From: Streptosporangium sandarakinum
GTDB taxonomy: Bacteria > Actinomycetota > Actinomycetes > Streptosporangiales > Streptosporangiaceae
Assembly: GCF_013409935.1 (NCBI RefSeq)
Contig: NZ_JACCCO010000001.1
Location: 2,728,001 to 2,792,000 of the forward strand
Reading direction: 5' to 3'
Length of the DNA stretch: 64,000 bases
The notes under the pieces were generated by a model, which ran no database searches, had not been told where the DNA came from, and saw nothing but the letters and a program-made list of their open reading frames with translations. Shown here one piece after another: positions 1-8,200 of the stretch (the stretch's first letter is position 1; every line of letters begins with the position of its first letter). The position numbers were made by a program, and so were the translations under genes.

Positions 1-502
1 CGACGGCCCCGCACGCCGAGCACAGCTTCGACGAGGGAAACCAGCGGTCGATCCTGGCGAAGGTCCGCCCGTACCGGGCGGCCTTGTACTCCAGCATGGC
101 CACGAAGGCCGACCAGCCTGCGTCATGGACGCTCCCGGCCAGCCTCGTGCGCGCCAGGCCCCTCACCGACAGGTTCTCCACGTACACCGCTTGGTTGTCG
201 CGGATCAACGCGGCAGAGAGCTTGTGGGCGAGGTCCCGGCGCGCGTCGGCCGCCCGGGCGTGCGCGCGGGCGACCCCGACGACGGCCTTCTTACGGTTGT
301 TCGACCCCTTCACTTTCCGGGAGAGGGCCTGCTGCGCCTTGCGCAGGCGTCTGTACGGCAGGCCCGCCTCGCGGGCCTCGGTTCGTGCGCGCAACCCGTC
401 GTTGAACACCACGCGGGCGCACCCGAAGGCCCGCGCCAGCGCCTGGCGCCGGGCGGCATTCGGACAGAGCCGGTATTGGTAACGAAGCCGCACGGCCATC
501 AT
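1..502 (-). pseudogene. TnpB-type (IS200/IS605 OrfB) remnant with internal deletion, cut by window edge
   Basis: Translating the minus strand from the double ATG at 497-502 gives a typical TnpB N-terminus (residues near 20-45 contain RQALARAFGCARVVFNDGLR). It jumps directly from the GLPY motif to the LRKAQQALSRK motif. In full-length members about 140-170 residues lie between these, including the strand bearing the first RuvC aspartate (GIDLGL-type). The frame stays open across the junction. Downstream parts are intact: KGSNNRKK, ALIRDNQAVYVENLSV (second RuvC acidic residue), DAGWSAFVAMLEYKAARYGR and the first zinc-finger CSAC. The third acidic residue and the second CxxC would lie beyond base 1. 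The protein therefore cannot be an active RuvC nuclease. The size of the missing segment is from memory of the family; the missing motif is read directly. Confidence 0.85.
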
Positions 503-1159
503 CGTGCCACTCGACCATGACCGAGCGTAGGGGAATCCGGGCGATCCGTGAACACATCGGCGCCCGCGCCGACGCCGCCCACCACCTCGGCGAGCACACC
601 ATCGCCGAACGCGGGTGGCCGGTCCTTCGCCGTCCTGATGTCCCACGCCTGGTGGGCCGAACGACAGGACCAGGAAGGTCAGGGCACGCCCGCGCCCTGG
701 CGGGCACTCCCGCGCGGGCCTTCACCTCCGGTCTGAAGACCGGAGCACCGGCCCGCATTTCGGTAGCCCGGACCGGGAGCGCCGGTCCGGGGATCGTGGA
801 ATTCCCCGGCACGGATCCGGCGGCGGGATCACGGGGACGACGGGCCCCCAGCCGCCCCTTCGATCCCTTTCGTTCACTCCCGCCTCATCCGGCCTGCCGC
901 CAGGGGTAGGTTTTTGAAATATTGCAGGTTGGGCCTTGCCCAAAGCATCACAAATAGGCAGTATCTGGCATTACGGGCCCCCTACCTCAGCCTCGTGTCG
1001 TGGTCACCGCCACCTCGTAGTACCGGTAGGGCGGCCCGTCCAACGCGGCCCGGGTCCGGCAGGCCGGAACCACCCGCCCGGAAGCACCGGCGGAATCCCG
1101 CCCGGCCTTATCCGCTCCCGAGCCCCGGCCCGCCGTACGGTCCCGCGCCGGAGGCCGGC
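503..1159. other. Stretch without a convincing gene, upstream of the TnpB remnant
   Basis: No reading frame here has a recognisable domain and a plausible start. A plus-strand frame from 517 (MTERRGIRAIREHIGARADA) stays open to 909, but its composition degrades into Pro/Arg/Gly-rich text typical of non-coding high-GC DNA. The left half probably belongs to the insertion sequence end (see the hairpin at 726-745). The stretch 905-1010 is less GC-rich than its surroundings and may hold a terminator or promoter; I cannot define one. Confidence 0.5.
726..745. repeat. Perfect hairpin, candidate IS200/IS605-type left-end structure
   Basis: An 8-bp stem CTCCGGTC / GACCGGAG encloses TGAA. It lies about 225 bases upstream of the TnpB start, where single-strand-transposed IS200/IS605 elements carry subterminal imperfect palindromes. 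The position fits an IS left end, but the cleavage site and the other end are not visible in this window. Confidence 0.45.
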
Positions 1160-1873
1160 TCAGCCGCGCCGGCCGCCCCCGAAGGGACTCTCGACGCTGC
1201 CCTCGGTCACCAGCCGCTCCATCATCCGCCGCATGGTGTCGGAGTCGTTCAGGTGCGGGAACGGCTCACCCTCGGGAACGTCGACCCCCAGGAAGTCGCA
1301 CAGCGGCTCCCAGCCCTCCCGGACGTCGAAGATCAGCAGCCGGTCGGCGGGCAGGCTCTTCTGGACCGCGTCCACGTGGCGGTGGAACGCCTCCACGGCG
1401 ACCTTCTCGCTCGGCAGCTTCTCCCCGAAGCTCCAGGTCTCGCCGAAGACGCTCCGTCCGATCATGTCCAGGACCGGGCGGAGCCTGGCCATCGCCTGGA
1501 ACACGGCGATCGCCCCCTCCGGCATGCCCGGCGGCAGCTCCCGGCCGGGCCCGTTGGCGAGCAGGGTCCCCATGCTGTCGTACCAGCGGTGGGGGTCGCG
1601 CACGGTCAGGACGACCTTGGCGTCCGGATACGCCTCCGCCTGCTCGCGCCAGAAGAAGCTGGCAGGCCAGTCCTGGCTGGACCGGTAGCCCTCGAACACC
1701 CGCTCCCAGTCCAGCGGCTCGCCGGAGGCGGCGGGCAGCCACCGGTCGACGTGGTCCGGGTTGGAGAGGATCTCGAACATGTGGTAGCAGGGGCCGAACC
1801 CCAGCCGCTCCAGCGCGGCCTTGGTCGAACTGGTCCCGGTGCGCGGGAACCCCGCGCCGATCACCTTCAGCAT
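1160..1873 (-). CDS. Sulfotransferase family protein
   Basis: A 237-residue protein starting at the ATG at 1871-1873. The N-terminus MLKVIGAGFPRTGTSSTKAA is the 5'-phosphosulfate-binding loop of PAPS-dependent sulfotransferases (GxPRTGT), near residues 7-16. VVLTVRDPHRWYDSM near the middle matches the 3'-phosphate-binding RDP..WY..S motif. Length and motif spacing fit the short actinobacterial sulfotransferase family (Sulfotransfer_4 type), which is probably cytoplasmic; the acceptor is unknown. It lies 157 bases downstream of the zinc peptidase gene on the same strand and may share its transcript. A longer open frame upstream of 1873 has no conserved content and overlaps that peptidase gene. 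Confidence 0.85.
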   Translation of the reverse strand: MLKVIGAGFPRTGTSSTKAALERLGFGPCYHMFEILSNPDHVDRWLPAASGEPLDWERVFEGYRSSQDWPASFFWREQAEAYPDAKVVLTVRDPHRWYDSMGTLLANGPGRELPPGMPEGAIAVFQAMARLRPVLDMIGRSVFGETWSFGEKLPSEKVAVEAFHRHVDAVQKSLPADRLLIFDVREGWEPLCDFLGVDVPEGEPFPHLNDSDTMRRMMERLVTEGSVESPFGGGRRG

Positions 1874-2030
1874 GCCGTCCCTCGCATTCGACGATCTCCG
1901 TACTCGTCCTCCGGCGGCATGCCCACGGCACCGTCCGCCCAATCCGCCGGGATTCGTCCTGTCCTGGAACGGCCATCCGGGACGGCGGCCCACAAGGGTG
2001 ACGCGCGGGACGGGAACGGCCCCTGCGGGG

Positions 2031-3056
2031 TCAGCTGACCTGGGAGGAGGGGACGACCCAGGTGTTGCAGTAGCCGACCTTGGCGTATCGCCAGCCCTGG
2101 TGGATCCAGGCGGCGAAGTGCTCGCCGCTGCCGTGGTCGCGCAGGCCCACGCCGTTCTGGTCGTCGCCGCGGCCGTACTCCGACTCCAGCACCTCCTGCC
2201 AGCGTGAGCCGGTGATGGCGAGCGGGGTGCGGACGCTGCGGGCGAAGACCCCGGCCAGGCACTGCGCCTGGAGCTCCGACCGGCGGCTGTAGGCGTTCTG
2301 GGCGGCCTTGGACCGGTCGGAGACCTCCCACCACCAGGCACCGCCGATGCCCGCCATGGACTGCACGTGGTGGCCGTACTCGTGGGCGAGGACCGTCAGG
2401 TAGGGCACGTGGTTCCCGGCCGGGTTCCGCCCGCCGGTCTGCTCGATCACGTGGCCCAGGCCGATGTACATGCCCCGGTTGGCGGGGCAGTAGTAGGCGG
2501 CGGCGTTCGGGGCGGGGTAGGTGCCGCAGGGGCCGCGGCCCGGACGGGACCAGTAGACCCGGCGCGGAGCCTGGAACACCGCCCCGGCCTGCGAGAACTT
2601 GCCCGCCCAGGCCCGGTCCAGGCAGGAGGAGACGGCGTCGAGGTAGGCGAGCATGTCCTGCGACCGAGTCGAGGGGCGCGGGGCGCGGCAGGCCGTGGGA
2701 AGCATCACGCCGGTGCCGTACAGGGGGTTGCGCTTGAGACGGGCGGCGGTGTCGGCCCGCCGCATGGTGCGCAGGTCGACGACCTGACGGCGGGCGGCGG
2801 CCAGCGCGACGCGGGAGCCGGCGGCCGAGCCGAGGTTCAGCCGCTGCGGGGGCCGGAAGCTGGGCGGGGCGACCTCGGCGCCCTCGATCGGCTCGGGTCC
2901 GGGACCCTCGGTGGCCACGGGACCCGACCCGGGGGCGGCCGGGGCCTCGACGTCGTCCCCGCCGGTCAGGCCGGCGACGACCACGACCGCGGTGAAGGCC
3001 GTGGCGAGGAGTCCGAGAACGCCGAAGACCAGGGGACTCGACCCGCGCGACCGCAT
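2031..3056 (-). CDS. Neutral zinc metallopeptidase (YpfJ-like), membrane anchored
   Basis: A 341-residue protein. Residues 8-28 form one hydrophobic segment (LVFGVLGLLATAFTAVVVVAG), followed by a Pro/Gly/Glu-rich linker, so the catalytic part should face outward. The C-terminal half holds HEYGHHVQ, the HExxH zinc site of the putative neutral zinc metallopeptidase family (Pfam PF04228). RRSELQAQCLAGVF follows at the expected distance and supplies the third ligand region. Several cysteines (CRAP, SSCLDRAW, GPCGTY, YYCPANRG) could form disulfides outside the cell. Substrate unknown. It is divergent from the DUF2207 gene at 3189 across about 130 bases that include the A/T-rich stretch 3095-3140. 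Confidence 0.88.
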   Translation of the reverse strand: MRSRGSSPLVFGVLGLLATAFTAVVVVAGLTGGDDVEAPAAPGSGPVATEGPGPEPIEGAEVAPPSFRPPQRLNLGSAAGSRVALAAARRQVVDLRTMRRADTAARLKRNPLYGTGVMLPTACRAPRPSTRSQDMLAYLDAVSSCLDRAWAGKFSQAGAVFQAPRRVYWSRPGRGPCGTYPAPNAAAYYCPANRGMYIGLGHVIEQTGGRNPAGNHVPYLTVLAHEYGHHVQSMAGIGGAWWWEVSDRSKAAQNAYSRRSELQAQCLAGVFARSVRTPLAITGSRWQEVLESEYGRGDDQNGVGLRDHGSGEHFAAWIHQGWRYAKVGYCNTWVVPSSQVS

Positions 3057-3188
3057 GTGACCGCCTTCCCGAAGAATGATCTACGCCCGGCAATCTAGCG
3101 GATACACACATATGTAGGTTTAAGGACTGAAAAATTGGTTATCGCCCGGCCGCCACGGAATGGGTGGTTCTCGATAGGCTCCCGAGCC

Positions 3189-4940
3189 ATGGCGGGATCT
3201 TTGATGCATCGAGCGGCGAGTGGCCTGGCCGTGGCCGCCACCCTCGCGCTCACCCTGGGCGCGTCCCCGGCCCTCGCGGCGGGCGCCACCGTACCGGCGG
3301 GACGGACCACGGAGGCCGCGCAGGCCGGACGGGCCGCGGTGACCGTACCGATCACCGGGCCCGGACGCGCCGCGGAGGCCCGGAACGCCGCGCCGGACGG
3401 GAGGGTGACGAAGGACGCCGTCGAGCTCCAGCTGCGGCCGGACGGCGTCCTGCACGTCAAGGAGACCCTGGAGTTCACGGGGACGGGGCCGACCCGCAAG
3501 CTGGTCACCCGGACGCGCTACGACGACGGGAACGACCGGGTCTACCAGGTCACCAACCTGCGGGGCGGCACCCTGCGGGGAGACTCGCTCACCGTCACCG
3601 GCCGGAGCCCCGCCACGCTGGAGTACGACGTCAAGGGCGTGGTGACCCCGCTGGGCGACGCCCAGGAGCTGCGCTGGTACGCCGTGGGCGGCTGGCCGGT
3701 CCCGGTGGAGCTGGCCACGGTGAAGGTGACCGGGCCGGCCCAGCTTCAGAGCCTGTCCTGCTTCGCGGGCGTGCTGACCTCCGCGATCGGCTGCACCGCC
3801 GCCTCCCCCGACCACACCGGGACCACCGCGGACTTCGAGCAGCAGGAGCTCGGGGCGAACGAGGTGCTGACCGTCGTCGTCGGCTACCCGGCGGGCGCCA
3901 CCAAGGGCGCGCCGATCCTGCAGCGCCGCTTCGAGCTGTCCAACGCCTTCACGCTGAACACCGTCACCGGAGGCGCGCTGGCCGGCCTGCTGGTCCTGCT
4001 GCTCGGCGGCCTCGGCCTCCTCTACTGGACTCGGGGCCGCGACGCCCGCGTGGTCGGCCACGAGTCGGGCGCGCTCGACGCGGTGCAGAACGGCCACTTC
4101 GCCCCGCCGGACGGCGTGCGCCCCGGCCAGATCGGCACGCTCGTGGACGAGCAGGCCGACGTGGTCGACGTGACCGCCACCATCGTGGACCTGGCCGTCC
4201 GCGGCTACCTCCGCATCGACGAGCAGCCGCGCCAGACCTACGACGCCCCCGACTGGACGCTCGTGCGGCTGCCGGGCGCCCAGGTCGGCGCGCTCATGCC
4301 GTACGAGCGGGCGCTCTACGACGCGATCTTCGACGGCCGCGACGCGGTGCCGCTCTCCCAGCTCAAGGGCACGTTCGCGGCGAACCTCGGCAAGGTGCGC
4401 GACGCGCTCTACCGGGACGTGGTCACCCAGGGCTGGTTCGCCCGCCGTCCCGACACCGTCCGCACCCGCTGGACGACCGTCGGCGTGGTGCTCACCTTCG
4501 CCGGGGTGCTCGCCACCGTCGCGCTCGCCTGGTTCACCACGTACGGCGTGCTCGGCCTGGCCCTGATCATCGCGGGCGCCGCGCTGGCCGTGGGCGGGCA
4601 GTACATGCCGGCCAAGACCGCCAAGGGGTCCGCGGCGCTGGCCCACACCCTCGGCTTCCGGGAGTATCTCGCCCGGGGCGAGGTCGGCGCCGACGTGCCC
4701 CAGGCCCAGCGGGTGGAGCTGTTCTCCCGCTACCTGCCGTACGCGGTGATCTTCGACAGCGTGGACCGCTGGGCCCGCGTGGTCTCCTCGGTCACCGGCA
4801 ACGGGCAGCAGGCCGACAACCTGTACTGGTACCACGGCCCCGCCGAGTGGGACCTGTCGAAGTTCGCCGACTCGATGCGGACGTTCACCACGACGACGTC
4901 GGGCGCGATCTCCGCGACCCGGCAGCTCCGCTCCCTGTAG
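3189..4940 (+). CDS. DUF2207 domain membrane protein
   Basis: About 583 residues. A signal peptide (HRAASGLAVAATLALTLGAS, ending near ALAA) is followed by an extracellular beta-rich region (KDAVELQLRPDGVLHVKETL) typical of DUF2207. A membrane segment LAGLLVLLLGGLGLLYW comes next, then a cytoplasmic region with AVPLSQLKGTFAANLGKVRDALY, two more membrane segments (VGVVLTFAGVLATVALAWF; YGVLGLALIIAGAALAVGG), and the family C-terminal signature FSRYLPYAVIFDSVDRWARV. A GS-rich C-tail after YHGPAEWDLSKFADSM is conserved in relatives. The start is uncertain: ATG 3189, or ATG 3204, which has GGCGGGA just upstream. Function is not known for this widespread family. Confidence 0.85.
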   Translation: MAGSLMHRAASGLAVAATLALTLGASPALAAGATVPAGRTTEAAQAGRAAVTVPITGPGRAAEARNAAPDGRVTKDAVELQLRPDGVLHVKETLEFTGTGPTRKLVTRTRYDDGNDRVYQVTNLRGGTLRGDSLTVTGRSPATLEYDVKGVVTPLGDAQELRWYAVGGWPVPVELATVKVTGPAQLQSLSCFAGVLTSAIGCTAASPDHTGTTADFEQQELGANEVLTVVVGYPAGATKGAPILQRRFELSNAFTLNTVTGGALAGLLVLLLGGLGLLYWTRGRDARVVGHESGALDAVQNGHFAPPDGVRPGQIGTLVDEQADVVDVTATIVDLAVRGYLRIDEQPRQTYDAPDWTLVRLPGAQVGALMPYERALYDAIFDGRDAVPLSQLKGTFAANLGKVRDALYRDVVTQGWFARRPDTVRTRWTTVGVVLTFAGVLATVALAWFTTYGVLGLALIIAGAALAVGGQYMPAKTAKGSAALAHTLGFREYLARGEVGADVPQAQRVELFSRYLPYAVIFDSVDRWARVVSSVTGNGQQADNLYWYHGPAEWDLSKFADSMRTFTTTTSGAISATRQLRSL

Positions 4941-5157
4941 ACGGTTCCGGACGGCGCCTCACCGGGAGCGCGGCGGGCGGTCCGGAGCGACGCCGGGCGA
5001 GGAGGCCTCGGACGGTCCGGGGCGGCACCGGATGAGGAGGCCGCGGGCGGTTCCGGCGGTTCCTCGCCAAGAAAGGATCAAATCGGGCGTGCGCCTCGCG
5101 GGCGGGGGAAGGACCACGGTCCCCCGCCCGTCTCACCGACGACTGGGAGGAGCCGCC

Positions 5158-5577
5158 ATGAGGATCACCGCCCGACCGCACCAGCTTCCGGCCCGCGTCG
5201 CCGCGGGGCTCGTCATCCTGGAGTCCGGGCTGTCCATGGCCGCCTCGAACGGCGAGCGCGCCCGGCAGACCCACGGCATGGCCGCCGGGACCTACCCGTT
5301 CCTCAAGGACCTGGACCCGGAGGAGTTCACCCGCTGGCTCGCCAAGTCGGAGATCGCCCTCGGCGCGGCTCTTCTGCTCCCGGTGGTGCCGTCGGCGCTG
5401 GCCGGCGCCGCCCTCGCGGCCTTCGCCGGCGGGCTGATGGGCCTGTACCTGCGGACCCCGGGCCTGCGGCGGCAGGGCAGCCTGCGCCCCACCCCCGAGG
5501 GGCTCGGCATCGTCAAGGACGTCTGGCTGCTGGGCATCGGGGCGGGGCTGGTGGCCGAGGAGCTCCGCGGGGACTGA
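5158..5577 (+). CDS. Small multi-pass membrane protein, function unknown
   Basis: A 139-residue protein preceded by a strong ribosome site (GGGAGGAG, 5145-5152). Hydrophobic stretches AARVAAGLVILESGLSMAA, IALGAALLLPVVPSALAGAAL, AAFAGGLMGLYL and VWLLGIGAGLVAEE suggest up to four membrane passes, a layout like DoxX-type proteins, although I see no diagnostic DoxX motif. It stands alone: it follows the DUF2207 gene by 217 bases and is convergent with the asparaginase gene, with a hairpin terminator between them. Confidence 0.7.
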   Translation: MRITARPHQLPARVAAGLVILESGLSMAASNGERARQTHGMAAGTYPFLKDLDPEEFTRWLAKSEIALGAALLLPVVPSALAGAALAAFAGGLMGLYLRTPGLRRQGSLRPTPEGLGIVKDVWLLGIGAGLVAEELRGD

Positions 5578-5594
5578 CCGCCGCGCGACTCCGT

Positions 5595-5627
5595 GCCGCC
5601 CCGGCGGCGGGTGACCGCCGGGGCGGC
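5595..5627. terminator. Hairpin terminator between convergent genes
   Basis: A perfect 13-bp stem (5595-5607 with 5615-5627, GCCGCCCCGGCGG) and a 7-base loop. It sits 18 bases after the membrane-protein stop and 15 bases before the asparaginase stop, so it can serve both strands. It lacks a T-run, as is common for actinobacterial terminators. Confidence 0.7.
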
Positions 5628-5641
5628 GCGACCGCGGGCGG

Positions 5642-6589
5642 TCAGGAGCGGCGCAGGCGGACCTCGCCGACCGGCCGGCCGCCGCCGTACAGCACCCCGG
5701 CAGCCAGCTCGTCGAGGTCGGCGCCGGAGAAGCCCAGCGCGCGCAGCGCCTCGACCGTGACGGGGGTCCGCGCCCGCTGGCCGCCGTCCTCGATCTTGAC
5801 GGTTCCGGCGCGTCCGTCGCTGAAGGCGAACGCGTCGAACGCCTCGGCGCCGGCCTTGAGCATCAGGCCGGGCACGGCGCGCATCAGCCGGGCCTCGGCC
5901 CGCCGGGTGCCGGACGTCCACTCGGGGTGGGCGCGGAAGGCGTCGGCGATGCGCCGCTCGGGGGTGCCGGGCTCGGCCAGCACGAACGCGCGGAACGCCC
6001 GGGTCACGCCCACCATCGAGACGAAGAACAGCGGGGCGCCGCAGCCGTCCACGCCGGTGGCGGCGACGCGCTCGCCGGTCAGCTCCTCGACCACCTCGCG
6101 GATGGCCCGCTGCAGCGGGTGGGCCGGGTCGAGGTAGGTCTCCACGGGCCAGCCGTTGGCGACGCAGGTGGCGAGCATCGCGGAGTGCTTGCCGGAGCAG
6201 TTCATGTGGACGCGGGCCGGTCCGCCGCCCGACCGCAGCACCTCGTCGCGGGCGGCGTCGTCCCCGGGGAGGTCCTCCGGGCAGCGCAACGCGCTCTCGT
6301 CCAGCCCGGCCCCGGACAGGATCTTCCTGGCCCCCTCCACGTGGAACGGCTCCCCGGAGTGGCTGGCGCACGCCAGCGCGAGCAGCTCGCCCTCCAGGGC
6401 CAGGCCGTGGCGCACCATGGCCAGGGCCTGGAGCGGCTTCATCGACGAGCGCGGTGAGACCAGGGCGTCGACCGCGCCGTGCACCCTCACCGGAGACCCG
6501 TCGGCCTCGACGGCCAGCATTCGCGCCCGGTGGGTGGACTCCACGAACCCCGAGCGGACAACCTCGACAACCAACGACTCAGCAGACAC
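5642..6589 (-). CDS. L-asparaginase II family protein
   Basis: A 315-residue protein with a GTG start at 6587-6589, chosen because AAAGGAG lies seven bases upstream. Family hallmarks of the plant/bacterial asparaginase II group (Pfam PF06089) are present: RSGFVESTHRARMLAVEADG at the N-terminus, SPRSSMKPLQALAMV, LACASHSGEPFHV, MNCSGKHSAMLATC, GVDGCGAPLFFVSM and GLMLKAGAEAFDAFA. No signal peptide, so cytoplasmic. Expected reaction: asparagine to aspartate plus ammonia. It is divergent from dtd with only about 57 bases between starts, so the two share a promoter region. Confidence 0.88.
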   Translation of the reverse strand: MSAESLVVEVVRSGFVESTHRARMLAVEADGSPVRVHGAVDALVSPRSSMKPLQALAMVRHGLALEGELLALACASHSGEPFHVEGARKILSGAGLDESALRCPEDLPGDDAARDEVLRSGGGPARVHMNCSGKHSAMLATCVANGWPVETYLDPAHPLQRAIREVVEELTGERVAATGVDGCGAPLFFVSMVGVTRAFRAFVLAEPGTPERRIADAFRAHPEWTSGTRRAEARLMRAVPGLMLKAGAEAFDAFAFSDGRAGTVKIEDGGQRARTPVTVEALRALGFSGADLDELAAGVLYGGGRPVGEVRLRRS

Positions 6590-6646
6590 CTTTGTCTCCT
6601 TTCGCGTGGATTCTAGGGTCGCCGGGTGCGCGAGATGATGGGGGGC

Positions 6647-7072
6647 ATGCGTGCGGTGGTACAGCGGGTGAGTTCCGCTTCGGTGACTGTGGACGGCGTG
6701 ACGGCCGGGGCGATCGACGAGCCCGGCCTGCTGGTGCTGGTGGGGGTGACGCACACCGACACCCCGGCCGAGGCCGCGAGGCTCGCCGCCAAGCTCTGGG
6801 GCCTGCGGATCCTGTCCGGCGAGAAGTCCTGCTCCGACGTGGGCGCGCCGCTGCTCGTGGTCAGCCAGTTCACCCTGTACGGCGACGCCCGCAAGGGCCG
6901 CCGCCCCACGTGGCAGGCCGCCGCGCCCGGTCCGGTGGCCGAGCCGCTGGTGGAGGCGGTCTGCGCCGAGCTGCGCGCGCTGGGCGCCCGGGTGGAGACC
7001 GGGGTGTTCGGCGCCGACATGAAGGTCGCCCTGGTCAACGACGGGCCCATCACCCTGGTCCTGGACGTCTGA
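6647..7072 (+). CDS. dtd: D-aminoacyl-tRNA deacylase
   Basis: A 141-residue protein. It begins [17 protein letters not shown], the nearly invariant DTD N-terminus, and carries both catalytic-pocket signatures: [17 protein letters not shown] (SQxTL) and [11 protein letters not shown] (NxGPxT) at the C-terminus. It hydrolyses D-amino acids and glycine mischarged on tRNA in the cytoplasm. An in-frame ATG at 6626 would add seven residues, but the family starts at MRAVVQRV. Confidence 0.95.
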   Translation: MRAVVQRVSSASVTVDGVTAGAIDEPGLLVLVGVTHTDTPAEAARLAAKLWGLRILSGEKSCSDVGAPLLVVSQFTLYGDARKGRRPTWQAAAPGPVAEPLVEAVCAELRALGARVETGVFGADMKVALVNDGPITLVLDV

Positions 7073-7186
7073 CCGGCGACCCGCCCCCTGTCCACTATGT
7101 CCGACTAACCAGATTTTACCTTCCAATCGAATATTGCGTCACTTTAGGCTTGCGTTTGGGGGATTCCGTCAGGAATTCTGTGTCGC
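7073..7186 (+). promoter_or_regulatory. Promoter region of the Lrp-type regulator operon
   Basis: About 110 bases, much less GC-rich than the surroundings (7100-7150), directly upstream of the regulator that heads the catabolic operon. Lrp-family regulators usually control themselves and adjacent genes from such sites. An imperfect inverted repeat (GGATTCC then GGAATTC-like, 7160-7180) is visible. No -10/-35 pair can be assigned with certainty. Confidence 0.4.
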
Positions 7187-8200
7187 ATGCAACCTGGCGT
7201 CCCTGTCGACGAGCTGGACCGCGCGATCGTCGCGGCCCTCCAGCTGAACGGGCGGGCCCCCTGGAGCCTCGTCGCCCGCCTCGTCGGCGCGAGCGAGTCC
7301 ACCGTGGTCCGCCGCGCCGCCCTGCTCGGTGAGAGCGGCATGCTCCGCGTCATCGGCGTGGTGGACGTGCTGCGGTGCGGTCTCGGCGTGCCGGTCCTCA
7401 CCCGGTTCCGCTGCCGGCCCGGCACCACCTACGACGTCGCCGGCGCGATCGCGGCCCGGCCCGAGGCGCGGTTCGTGGCGGTGGTGTCCGGCGCCGCCGA
7501 CTGCGTCGCCGAGCTCGTCGTGCCCGACCACGCCGCGCTCGGCCGGGTGATGGTCGCCGACGTGCCCGGCGGCGACCGGGTCATCGAGAGCGAGACGCAC
7601 GCGGTCATCCGCACCTTCGTCTCCAACCACGACTGGAACCCCGGCGTCCTCGACCCGAAGGCCGCCGCCGAGCTGCGGGACGCGGCCGAGCTCCCCTTCG
7701 AGGACCGGTTCCGGGACGACTCCCCGGAGCGGCTCGACGAGCTGGAGCAGGCGATCGTCCAGGTCCTGGGCCAGGACGGGCGGATGCCGTACAAGACCCT
7801 CGCCGCGGCCGTCGGCAGCAGCGAGTCGACGGCGAAGCGGCGGGTCGAGTCGCTCGTCCGGCGGGGCTGCCTGCGGTTCCGCACGCTCGCCGAACCCGAG
7901 GTGCTCGGCTACGCCGTGGAGTTCATGCTGTGGCTGGAGGTCGAGCCCGGCCGGCTGGAGACCACGGGCCAGCAGCTCGCCGCGCACCCCCTGACCCGCT
8001 ACCTGTCGGCCACCACGGGGCGCTTCAACCTCGCCGCCCAGGTGGCGCTGCGCCACTACGGCGACCTGTTCCGCTACATGACCGACGACGTCGGCTCGCT
8101 GCCCGGCCTGCGGGCCGCCGACGTCACCCTCCAGCTCACCACCTTCAAGCGCGCCTGGGTCCCCATCCCCACCGCCCTGTCGGACCGGAAGGAACCGTGA
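7187..8200 (+). CDS. Lrp/AsnC family regulator with duplicated HTH and ligand-binding halves
   Basis: A 337-residue protein, about twice a usual Lrp. The first winged HTH (about residues 4-55: LDRAIVAALQLNGRAPWSL, GASESTVVRRAALLGESG) is followed by an AsnC/RAM ligand domain to about residue 150. A second HTH (about 183-235: LDELEQAIVQVLGQDGRMPY, GSSESTAKRRVESLVRRG) and a second RAM domain follow. This tandem layout is common in actinobacteria. The next gene's GTG overlaps this stop (GTGA, 8197-8200), so the regulator is translationally coupled to the catabolic enzymes and very probably controls them in response to their substrate. Confidence 0.85.
   Translation: MQPGVPVDELDRAIVAALQLNGRAPWSLVARLVGASESTVVRRAALLGESGMLRVIGVVDVLRCGLGVPVLTRFRCRPGTTYDVAGAIAARPEARFVAVVSGAADCVAELVVPDHAALGRVMVADVPGGDRVIESETHAVIRTFVSNHDWNPGVLDPKAAAELRDAAELPFEDRFRDDSPERLDELEQAIVQVLGQDGRMPYKTLAAAVGSSESTAKRRVESLVRRGCLRFRTLAEPEVLGYAVEFMLWLEVEPGRLETTGQQLAAHPLTRYLSATTGRFNLAAQVALRHYGDLFRYMTDDVGSLPGLRAADVTLQLTTFKRAWVPIPTALSDRKEP

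Noticed and set aside
517..909. Plus-strand open frame MTERRGIRAIREHIGARADA... upstream of TnpB
   Set aside because: The first 40 residues look protein-like, but the rest is Arg/Pro/Gly-rich high-GC text, no family fits, and it spans the IS end hairpin.
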